Source: Acinetobacter pittii (GTDB lineage Bacteria; Pseudomonadota; Gammaproteobacteria; Pseudomonadales; Moraxellaceae). Taken from it: 64,000 nt of DNA. Positions 49,030 through 57,298 of this stretch are shown piece by piece. The notes beneath the pieces are model-generated. The model was not told the DNA's origin. It did no database searches and worked only from the letters and a program-made list of their open reading frames with translations. Location of the stretch: the NCBI RefSeq assembly GCF_034067285.1, contig NZ_CP139286.1, positions 992,001-1,056,000 of the forward strand, given 5' to 3'. Made by a program: the position numbers and the translations under genes. Within the stretch, counting starts at the first letter, position 1. Every line of letters begins with the position of its first letter.

Positions 49030-49761
49030 TTAAATGACTTGGTACTGTAAACGAGCAAGTGCTTGAATATCCTGTAGCAATTTACGTTTGCTAAAAATCA
49101 TGTTCCATGAACTACCGCCAAGTTGTCGCCATAAATGGGCCATTTGCAAGCCAGTAAACAGACAAGCACGGATGCGGTTAGTATGGTTGGTATCTTTAAA
49201 TGCTTCTGCATTACCACGAACTAAAATGCGTGGATTAATCTGCCCGGCAGTATCAACATAAGTTTGTGCCAAATTGGCTAAAATGCTTGGGTGTAAATAG
49301 TTATTATCAAAAAAAGAAAGCTGTTTTAAAATTTTCTGCTGAGCTTTCTCAATGATTGCGACATATTCAGGATTGCTATAAACCTTTTTCTCTAGCTGTA
49401 AAAGCGACATCGCGTAGGACATTGGAAGTTTGGCTGTGCCCATTTTTGGAAGTCGAGATTTAGGCATGTTTGAAAAAGGTTGAGTAATACAATTTTCGAG
49501 GGTTTTAAGCCCTAAAGAAATATCAGCCAACTGATTAAAAAAATCTAAGGTTTGAACACCATTATTGGCTGTAGGTCGAATATTTAAACTTGCTTTAATT
49601 AACAGCTCAAAATAGAAGTTACCACTTTCACCAATACTTTGTTGACCCGTCATCGCTGTCATATGAGTAAGCTGGGTGGCCTGAAATACCCCAGCCAAGG
49701 CAAGGGCACGGTTTTGTCGAACATTCAAGGCTTGTGATTGTTGAAATGGTAACTCCACCAT
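49030..49761 (-). CDS. hflD: HflD homologue
   Basis: Alpha-helical, membrane-associated protein whose E. coli homologue affects lambda lysogeny by binding CII. About 243 residues; [23 protein letters not shown] matches the conserved N-terminal helix LALAGICQSARLVQQLA. The start at 49761 (MVELPF) is chosen because AAGGGA lies nine bases upstream. Two upstream ATGs would overlap mnmA (49818) or sit right on the ribosome site (49770). The gene order with mnmA and purB supports the assignment. A cellular role beyond phage is unknown. Confidence 0.86.
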   Translation of the reverse strand: MVELPFQQSQALNVRQNRALALAGVFQATQLTHMTAMTGQQSIGESGNFYFELLIKASLNIRPTANNGVQTLDFFNQLADISLGLKTLENCITQPFSNMPKSRLPKMGTAKLPMSYAMSLLQLEKKVYSNPEYVAIIEKAQQKILKQLSFFDNNYLHPSILANLAQTYVDTAGQINPRILVRGNAEAFKDTNHTNRIRACLFTGLQMAHLWRQLGGSSWNMIFSKRKLLQDIQALARLQYQVI

Positions 49762-49774
49762 GCCATTCATTCCC

Positions 49775-51401
<1,627 letters not shown>

Positions 51402-51468
51402 AAAAAAGCACCATGATTTAAAAGACGTATAATACGAAATTTAGGGGTTTTTGGCTACGGTGATCTGC

Positions 51469-51506
51469 TAAACGATATGAGCAATACTACAAAACCATAT
51501 CGTTTA
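51469..51506. repeat. 11-bp inverted repeat upstream of nudJ
   Basis: TAAACGATATG and CATATCGTTTA are perfect arms separated by 16 bases. There is no T run after it on the minus strand. It lies 68-105 bases before the nudJ ATG. It could be an operator or a hairpin in a read-through transcript. A second inverted repeat AATCAAGAT / ATCTTGATT (51531-51557) spans the stop of the next gene. Confidence 0.5.
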
Positions 51507-51545
51507 AAAAACAGAACTTTTACTACTTACAATCAAGATGGATAA

Positions 51546-52097
51546 TTAATCTTGATTTGCCTGTGCAGCTTTATGATTATTTTGCACTTTTACATAATGT
51601 CTTGCTGAATAAGGAAGAAATGCGAGTTCTTTTTCAGTCAGTGGGCGCACTTGTTGTACAGGGCTTCCTACATAGAGATAACCACTTTTTAAGACTTTGC
51701 GTGGTGGCACTAAACTGCCTGCCCCAATCATTACATCATCTTCAATAATCACGTCATCTAGAATAACAGTGTTAATTCCGACTAAAACACGGTTACCGAT
51801 AGTACAGCCATGTAAAGTTACGTGGTGGCCAACGGTTACATCTTCACCAATAATTAGAGGTGAACCATTCGGTTTTGCATCATTTTTATGGCTAACGTGC
51901 AACATACAATGGTCTTGTACGTTGCTGTTTTTACCAATTTGAATACTATTTACGTCACCACGGATGACTGCAAAAGGCCAGACAGAAACATTTTCAGCTA
52001 AGCTAACGTCACCAACCACAACAGCCATGTCATCGATATAACAGGTTGCATCTACTTGAGGGTGGTGTTCAAGATAAGGACGAATGTTCTTTGCCAT
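51546..52097 (-). CDS. Gamma-class carbonic anhydrase-like hexapeptide protein (YrdA-like)
   Basis: A left-handed beta-helix protein of 183 residues. Hexapeptide strands run from about residue 15 (VVVGDVSLAENVSVWPFAVI) to 150. The three metal-ligand His of the gamma carbonic anhydrase family are in LHVSHK and VGHHVTLHG. Whether it hydrates CO2 is not certain, since many YrdA homologues show no activity. The ATG at 52097 (MAKNIRPYL) is preferred; an upstream ATG at 52145 adds a hydrophobic, Ile/Phe-rich stretch that runs into the downstream terminator hairpin and is unlikely. Confidence 0.88.
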   Translation of the reverse strand: MAKNIRPYLEHHPQVDATCYIDDMAVVVGDVSLAENVSVWPFAVIRGDVNSIQIGKNSNVQDHCMLHVSHKNDAKPNGSPLIIGEDVTVGHHVTLHGCTIGNRVLVGINTVILDDVIIEDDVMIGAGSLVPPRKVLKSGYLYVGSPVQQVRPLTEKELAFLPYSARHYVKVQNNHKAAQANQD

Positions 52098-52133
52098 GAT
52101 GAGTATCAAAATAAAATTTAGTCGAATTATAAA

Positions 52134-52169
52134 ATAAAAAAGCACTCAGGCTAAATAGCATGAGTGCTT
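52134..52169 (-). terminator. Intrinsic terminator of dacC
   Basis: Minus strand: AAGCACTCA, 12-base loop, TGAGTGCTT, followed by a T run at 52139-52134. Confidence 0.85.
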
Positions 52170-52187
52170 AATTCACCTATTCAAAAA

Positions 52188-53336
52188 TTAGAATAAGTTG
52201 CTAAAGAATTGTTTGATATGGTCGATTAAACGAGCAAAGAAGCTTGCTTCTTCAACTGGCTTTAATGCAACTAAAGGCTTTTCAGCAATTACTTTGCCAT
52301 CTAGGCTAGCAACAAGTTTGCCCACAACCTGACCTTTTTGAAGTGGTGCATTTAAGTTAGGTTGAACCACTAACTGAGTTTTAATGCCATCAGCTTTACC
52401 TTTAGGCATAGTCACACTAAAGTTTTCAGCCAAACCAACTTGAACTTCATCTTCTTTACCAAACCAAACTTTTGCTTTTGCAAGAACTTGATTCGCTGGT
52501 TGAACATTTGCAGTTTCAAAGTTAGCAAAACCCCAAGCCAGTAAGGTACGAGTTTGGTCTGCACGTTCAGACATGCTTGGCGTACCAAAAATCACTGAAA
52601 TTAAACGCATTGGACCACGTTTACTTGACGTTGTTAAGCAGTAGCCCGCTTCATCTGTATGGCCTGTTTTTAAACCATCTACACTTGGGTCTGTGTAAAG
52701 CAAGGCATTACGGTTACCTTGTTTAATACCATTAAAAGTAAATTCTTTTTCAGAGTAAATTGGATAGTATTTTGAACTGTCTTTAATAATATGTTGCGCT
52801 AAGACAGCCATATCTTTTGCAGTTGAATAGTGACCTTCAGCAGGCATACCGGTTGAGTTAATAAACTGAGTGTTTACCATGCCGATACGTTTTGCTTCCT
52901 GATTCATCATATGAGCAAACGTGCCTTCATTTCCGGCAATATGTTCAGCCATTGCTTTCGATGCATCATTACCTGACTGAATAATAATACCGCGGAGCAT
53001 TTCTAGAACAGTCGCTGTACCGTTTAAAGGGACATACATACATGATTCAGAACTACTTCCTTTACACCACGCAGACTCGTTCATACGAACCTGCTCATTT
53101 TCAGTCAGTTCACCTTTTAATAATTTTTGTTCAATGATGTAACTGGTCATCATTTTTGTCATAGAAGCAGGTGCAAGCTTTTCGTTTTCATTTTTAGAAG
53201 CGAGAATTTGTCCTGTCTCATAATCCATTAATACATAAGACTTATTATTTAATTCTGGCGGAGCTGATAAGACAGTTGCTGCATAAGAAAAACTTGGTAA
53301 GAGGAGTAGTGCAGCAATAGCGCTTTTTCGAGTCAT
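52188..53336 (-). CDS. dacC: D-alanyl-D-alanine carboxypeptidase (PBP5/6 type)
   Basis: Trims the terminal D-Ala from peptidoglycan pentapeptides in the periplasm. 382 residues from the chosen ATG, giving the signal peptide MTRKSAIAALLLLPSFSYAA. Active-site motifs are SxxK in PASMTKMMTSY, SxN in QSGNDASKAM and KTG in DGLKTGHTDEAGY. The C-terminal domain ends with an amphipathic helix FFARLIDHIKQFFSNLF that anchors it to the inner membrane. A frame start at 53396 would add 20 residues before the signal peptide and is not favoured. Confidence 0.94.
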   Translation of the reverse strand: MTRKSAIAALLLLPSFSYAATVLSAPPELNNKSYVLMDYETGQILASKNENEKLAPASMTKMMTSYIIEQKLLKGELTENEQVRMNESAWCKGSSSESCMYVPLNGTATVLEMLRGIIIQSGNDASKAMAEHIAGNEGTFAHMMNQEAKRIGMVNTQFINSTGMPAEGHYSTAKDMAVLAQHIIKDSSKYYPIYSEKEFTFNGIKQGNRNALLYTDPSVDGLKTGHTDEAGYCLTTSSKRGPMRLISVIFGTPSMSERADQTRTLLAWGFANFETANVQPANQVLAKAKVWFGKEDEVQVGLAENFSVTMPKGKADGIKTQLVVQPNLNAPLQKGQVVGKLVASLDGKVIAEKPLVALKPVEEASFFARLIDHIKQFFSNLF

Positions 53337-53394
53337 TCTAGGTAATTCCAATATCTTGTATGAAGCAGAAGAGCCTAGCATTTTAGGATAAAGC

Positions 53395-53426
53395 AAAGCC
53401 GACTTCTATGGGGGAAGTCGGCTTTT
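53395..53426 (-). terminator. Hairpin after the 53463-53885 gene
   Basis: AAAGCCGACTTC / GAAGTCGGCTTT with a seven-base loop. The T run is better on the plus strand (five T), while the minus strand reads GGCTTTGCTTT. It should still end the minus-strand gene. Confidence 0.65.
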
Positions 53427-53462
53427 TCAAACAGTATTGTAACTCAAGAGTTTTTTACTAAT

Positions 53463-53885
53463 TTAGTTTTGCGATTGATATGCTTTCACGTCTTGGCAAA
53501 CTAAAGTGTTTTGCTCATCACCCGCAGCTTTTGCATCTTTACGCGCTTCTTTTAAGTATTTTTTGAAACCTTTGTCTTTGCTACGTTTTTCTAATGCAGA
53601 AACGGCATCCGCTTCATTTGGTAGATAGTCTTTCACTAAGCGTTCATAGCCTTGAGCAAAATCGGTATCTTTTTTACCAATCAAACTTGGGCAAATTTCA
53701 GAAAGTACTTGAATTGCAGCTAATTCTTCAGGAGTTGTGCCTTGTTGTGGAGTCACTTCAACAACATTTTCATTTTCGGTTTTCTTCTCAGTTGTTTTCT
53801 TCTTATCAGCAGCGAAACCAACTGTTGCCATGCTCATAAGTAAAACCAAAGAGAGCGATTGAACTAAGCTTTTCTTCATAAACAT
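53463..53885 (-). CDS. Small secreted protein, paralogue of the 54039-54410 gene
   Basis: 140 residues with a signal peptide (KKSLVQSLSLVLLMSMATVGFAA). After it comes a Lys/Glu/Thr-rich linker, then an alpha-helical domain with QVLSEICPSLIGKK and a C-terminal LVCQDVKAY. Its two Cys (64 residues between them) align with those of the next gene, which suggests a disulfide in the periplasm. I recognise it only as a Moraxellaceae-type hypothetical (possibly the group called MCR_0457; from memory). Function unknown. The start could be Met1 or Met3. Confidence 0.75.
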   Translation of the reverse strand: MFMKKSLVQSLSLVLLMSMATVGFAADKKKTTEKKTENENVVEVTPQQGTTPEELAAIQVLSEICPSLIGKKDTDFAQGYERLVKDYLPNEADAVSALEKRSKDKGFKKYLKEARKDAKAAGDEQNTLVCQDVKAYQSQN

Positions 53886-53969
53886 CGATAACTCAAAATA
53901 AAATTTTTAAATATGCGGTTAGCTTAACCAATTTAGATTTTAAAAAAATGGAAAAAATGTATTGTTATG

Positions 53970-54003
53970 TTGGTTTTCTGCTTAATACCAAGCAGAAAAC
54001 CAA
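53970..54003 (-). terminator. Strong hairpin between the two secreted-protein genes
   Basis: TTGGTTTTCTGCTT / AAGCAGAAAACCAA with a six-base loop, 14 paired bases. No T run follows on the minus strand, so efficiency is uncertain. It lies after the stop of the gene at 54039. Confidence 0.6.
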
Positions 54004-54038
54004 AAATGAATAAATCTCTATATCTAAAAATAGCAAGA

Positions 54039-54410
54039 TCATTCTTTATAATTGACGATCTCTTCGCAGAGCTCATGTTGTTCATGATGGTCCATTTGTT
54101 TTGCCGCAAGACGTGCTTCATTTAATAGAGTTTTAAACTCAGCATCGTTTTGTAGAGTATTTAAGGTCATTGATTTATTTGAATAACCACTTAGATACAT
54201 TGCAATAATTTTTTGAGCATTTGATTCAAGCTTTTTATTTTTTGCGACGAAAGCTGGGCAGATTTCCTGTAAAACTTGCGTTGCGGCAATGTCATCTTTA
54301 ATTAAGCTATCAGCCTCTTGTGTTGAGATATCCTCATCTGCAAAAACCGCTTGCGTACACAATGTGATACTGATCCCCAATACTTGAAAAAAAGGAGCGA
54401 AAGTTTTCAT
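54039..54410 (-). CDS. Small secreted protein, tandem paralogue
   Basis: 123 residues with a signal peptide (FAPFFQVLGISITLCTQAVF, cleaved near ADED). The mature part aligns with the downstream gene: DIAATQVLQEICPAFVAKNK, LNEARLAAKQMD and HELCEEIVNY correspond to LAAIQVLSEICPSLIGKK, LKEARKDAKAAG and TLVCQDVKAY. The two Cys are 63 residues apart here. The copies are clearly divergent, so the duplication is old. Function unknown. It is divergent from surE. Confidence 0.72.
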   Translation of the reverse strand: MKTFAPFFQVLGISITLCTQAVFADEDISTQEADSLIKDDIAATQVLQEICPAFVAKNKKLESNAQKIIAMYLSGYSNKSMTLNTLQNDAEFKTLLNEARLAAKQMDHHEQHELCEEIVNYKE

Positions 54411-54511
54411 TTTTTCACAATTTTATAATGCTATGGAGGCATAAATATATATAATTCAACAAATAATTCAATTGTGAAAACCTTTAGGTTTATTTGTAGA
54501 GAAAGATTTTA

Positions 54512-55282
54512 GTGAATATTTTAATTGCGAATGATGATGGTGTTTTTGCGCCAGGTATACAGGCTTTAGCTGAAGCATTAAGACCGCTTGGACGCGTGGT
54601 TGTGGTTGCACCGGAAAGTGAAAGAAGTGGTTTCTCTAGTGCATTAACATTGGATCGACCATTACGCCCAATTCAAATTGCCGAAGATGTCTGGGCAGTA
54701 AACGGTACACCAGCAGATTGTGTTTATTTATCCATGAATGGTTTGTTTGATTTTGAGTTCGATTTGGTCGTAAGCGGAATCAATAGTGGCGCAAACTTGG
54801 GTGATGACGTTTTATATTCAGGAACGGTAGGGGCTGCATTTGAAGGCCGTTTAATGAAACAACCCGCAATTGCCGTGTCTTTAGCAGGTCCTGATGTGCG
54901 TGCCTATAACAATAAAGAAGATTATGCTCAGGCAGCGCAGTGGGTACATGATTTTATCGCAAGTGGTTTACCAGCTTTGCCGCCAAGACATATCTTTAAT
55001 GTCAATATTCCTGATGTGCCACAGTTAAAAGGAGCACAGATTACGTATCAAGGACGTCGTGCTCAATCTAAACCAATTACTAGTCACGTCGATCCACGAG
55101 GTCGTCAAGTTTACTGGATTGGTTTAGCAGGTGAGGCGGTTACAGATCCGCAGCGTGTTTCAAGTCAGATTCAATCTGATTTCTTTGCGGTTGCAAATGG
55201 TTATGTAAGTGTTACACCGATTCAAATGGATGCAACAAATTACGCCGTTTTAGAAGATTTACAGCTCAGTTTGAGTCAATAA
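54512..55282 (+). CDS. surE: 5'-nucleotidase/stationary-phase protein SurE
   Basis: Metal-dependent nucleoside monophosphate and short polyphosphate phosphatase. 256 residues. The N-terminal metal motif [11 protein letters not shown] is at residues 6-16; [13 protein letters not shown] and [25 protein letters not shown] complete the site. The start codon is GTG ([10 protein letters not shown]), which fits the family exactly. The gene is followed by a terminator and then the nlpD-like gene, the same order as surE-pcm-nlpD in other gammaproteobacteria but without pcm. Confidence 0.96.
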   Translation: MNILIANDDGVFAPGIQALAEALRPLGRVVVVAPESERSGFSSALTLDRPLRPIQIAEDVWAVNGTPADCVYLSMNGLFDFEFDLVVSGINSGANLGDDVLYSGTVGAAFEGRLMKQPAIAVSLAGPDVRAYNNKEDYAQAAQWVHDFIASGLPALPPRHIFNVNIPDVPQLKGAQITYQGRRAQSKPITSHVDPRGRQVYWIGLAGEAVTDPQRVSSQIQSDFFAVANGYVSVTPIQMDATNYAVLEDLQLSLSQ

Positions 55283-55315
55283 TCTGCTTCAAATGTTATA
55301 ACTTTGTGAATAAAG

Positions 55316-55346
55316 AAAAAGAGGAACGTGTTTCCTCTTACTTTTT
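55316..55346 (+). terminator. Intrinsic terminator after surE
   Basis: AAGAGGAA / TTCCTCTT around a five-base loop, then ACTTTTTT. Confidence 0.78.
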
Positions 55347-55393
55347 TGGTACTCTTAGCCGAAATGATTTGTAGCATTTAGTGAGGGAGATCA

Positions 55394-56221
55394 ATGCATT
55401 TAATTGGGCAACAAAGCAGAGTGCATATCCAAAAAGACAAAATAATGAAAATTATGATGTTGTCTATAGCAGTAGGCTTTACTGCGGTTATGGCGGGATG
55501 TGCTTCTAAACCACAAATTAATAATAGTTCTCGCTATGCAATGGCCCCTAACTATTACACAGTTCGTTCAGGTGATACTTTAAGTGGTATCGCAATGCGT
55601 TATGGTCTGGACTATATCAGTATTGCCGAAATGAATGATATTCCTGCACCATATCGTATTTATGTTAATCAGTCTTTGCGTTTGAAGAAAGGTTCTTCAC
55701 CAAGAACGGTATCTACACAAGTTATGGCGCAGCCTGAGCAAATCAAGCGTCAAACGATTGCTTTACCAACTACACAACCTGTTACCCCAGTAACTCCGCC
55801 TGCAACGACTGCACCGTCAACAAATACGACAGTGACTTCGGTTGCACCAAATTCTAGCTTACGCTGGATAAAACCGACCAATGGACCCGTGATTCAAGGC
55901 TTTAATTTGGCAAATAATGTCAAAGGAATCCGTTATGGTGGAAATCAGGGCGATCCTATTTATGCCGCAGCGGATGGTCAAGTTGTCTACGCAGCCGATG
56001 GCTTAAAAGAATACGGTAATCTGGTTTTAATTAAGCATATTGATGGTTATATCAGTGCCTATGCTCACAATAGCAAGATGTTGGTGAAAAGCGGTGACAA
56101 TGTAACTGCTGGACAAAAAATTGCCGAAATGGGTTCTACTGGGGCATCTCAGGTCATGCTTGAGTTCCAGATCCGTCTGGATGGAAAACCAATTAATCCT
56201 ATAAATCTTTTACCAAAATAG
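55394..56221 (+). CDS. nlpD: NlpD-like lipoprotein with LysM and degenerate LytM (M23) domains
   Basis: 275 residues. A lipoprotein signal ends in AVMAGC, so Cys36 is the lipidation site. A LysM domain (YTVRSGDTLSGIAMRYGLDY) binds peptidoglycan, a Pro/Thr linker follows, and a LytM fold spans about 155-275. Catalytic metal ligands are degenerate (RYGGNQGDPI and MLEFQIR instead of the usual His-containing motifs), as in E. coli NlpD, which activates the amidase AmiC. AGGGAG lies four bases before the 55394 ATG; an ATG at 55445 would shorten the unusually long signal n-region but has no clear ribosome site. Confidence 0.87.
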   Translation: MHLIGQQSRVHIQKDKIMKIMMLSIAVGFTAVMAGCASKPQINNSSRYAMAPNYYTVRSGDTLSGIAMRYGLDYISIAEMNDIPAPYRIYVNQSLRLKKGSSPRTVSTQVMAQPEQIKRQTIALPTTQPVTPVTPPATTAPSTNTTVTSVAPNSSLRWIKPTNGPVIQGFNLANNVKGIRYGGNQGDPIYAAADGQVVYAADGLKEYGNLVLIKHIDGYISAYAHNSKMLVKSGDNVTAGQKIAEMGSTGASQVMLEFQIRLDGKPINPINLLPK

Positions 56222-56237
56222 CTAATGCATAAAACTT

Positions 56238-56323
56238 AGGTTTCCTCGTATAATATAATTGGTTGCTTTCATTACAACAATAAGCATTTTTTTATAAATT
56301 TAGAATTAGATTTGAGGAAACCT
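56238..56323 (+). promoter_or_regulatory. Inverted repeat that includes the ribosome site of the LysR gene
   Basis: AGGTTTCCTC (56238-56247) and GAGGAAACCT (56314-56323) are perfect ten-base complementary arms. The 3' arm contains the ribosome site GAGGAA of the gene starting at 56324. A TATAAT at 56249-56254 lies just inside the left arm, so transcripts from that promoter would lack it, while read-through transcripts from nlpD would carry both. Confidence 0.55.
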
Positions 56324-57253
56324 ATGTTAGATCAGCTTCGTGCGATGGGTGTTTTTGCTTGTGTGGTTGAAAAAAGTTCATTCAGTGGTGCGGCACGTGA
56401 ATTAGGAATTACAACAAGTGCGGTGAGCCAGCAGATTCGCTCCCTTGAGCATGAAATGGACGTAATTCTATTACACCGTTCCACTCGTAAACTTAGTTTG
56501 ACAGAAGCCGGACAGGCTTTTTTTTCAAGCTGTCAAGAAATGTTGGCAGCTGCTGAAAGGGGAAAAATCAGAATTAATGAATTGAGGGATGACTTAATTG
56601 GGGATTTGCGTATTGCAACAACTCCTGATTTAGCAGTTCAACACCTCATTCCTGCATTATCTCACTGGATGTCAGCTCATCGCGGTTTATCTGTGCATTT
56701 TGAAGTTGGGCATCGTTATATCGACTTAATTGAAGAACGAATTGATATTGCAGTACGCATGAGTTCTACTCCGGTAGAAGAAAGTAGCTCTGTCATTCCA
56801 ATGGCTTTTGTCGATCAAATTTTAGTAGCTTCTCCAAGTTATCTAAATCAATCGAGTCCAATTGTGCATCCTCATGATTTAAGAGATCACGAGCTGTTGT
56901 CGATTAATGTAATGAATGAATCACACAATTTCCATTTTCAGCATGTAAAAACGGGTGAAACGCTTAATGTTGAAATGCAAAGCCGTTTGCAGAGCAATAA
57001 TTTACAAGTTGCAAAAGCGTTATGTCAGCAAGGCCATGGAATTGCCCGAATTTTATATTTAGATGCTCAAAAAGAGTTAAAAAATGGCTCTTTGATTGAA
57101 CTCATGCCTGATTGGAAATTGCCAACTTTTACGTTGTATGCAGAAGTTGCCAAGCATGATCAACAACCCATGAAAATTCAGCGCTGTGTTGAAGCACTTA
57201 AACAATATTTTAGTCAGTTAGCAGGAGGGCGAGCGATCCAAATCGTCCGCTAA
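56324..57253 (+). CDS. LysR-family transcriptional regulator
   Basis: 309 residues. Helix-turn-helix: LRAMGVFACVVEKSSFSGAARELG, then TSAVSQQIRSLEHEMDVILLHR (both shown in part). The effector domain has DLRIATTPDLAVQHLIPALS and IAVRMSSTPVEESS, typical of the subgroup near DmlR/AaeR-like regulators. The ATG at 56324 is preferred with GAGGAA five bases upstream; a TTG at 56312 would add four residues. No divergent target is adjacent: it lies in the same direction after nlpD, occupying the place where rpoS stands in many gammaproteobacteria. It ends in a bidirectional terminator. Confidence 0.9.
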   Translation: MLDQLRAMGVFACVVEKSSFSGAARELGITTSAVSQQIRSLEHEMDVILLHRSTRKLSLTEAGQAFFSSCQEMLAAAERGKIRINELRDDLIGDLRIATTPDLAVQHLIPALSHWMSAHRGLSVHFEVGHRYIDLIEERIDIAVRMSSTPVEESSSVIPMAFVDQILVASPSYLNQSSPIVHPHDLRDHELLSINVMNESHNFHFQHVKTGETLNVEMQSRLQSNNLQVAKALCQQGHGIARILYLDAQKELKNGSLIELMPDWKLPTFTLYAEVAKHDQQPMKIQRCVEALKQYFSQLAGGRAIQIVR

Positions 57254-57265
57254 TTTTCTAAGACT

Positions 57266-57297
57266 AAAAAGGGCCTGTTTATTACAGGCCCTTTTTT
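57266..57297. terminator. Bidirectional terminator between the LysR and Lon-related genes
   Basis: AAAAAGGGCCTGT / ACAGGCCCTTTTTT around TTATT. Confidence 0.9.
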
Positions 57298-57298
57298 A

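Noticed and set aside
53933..54121. 62-codon minus-strand frame between the two secreted-protein genes
   Set aside because: It overlaps the upstream gene in another frame and runs through the hairpin; composition is not protein-like.
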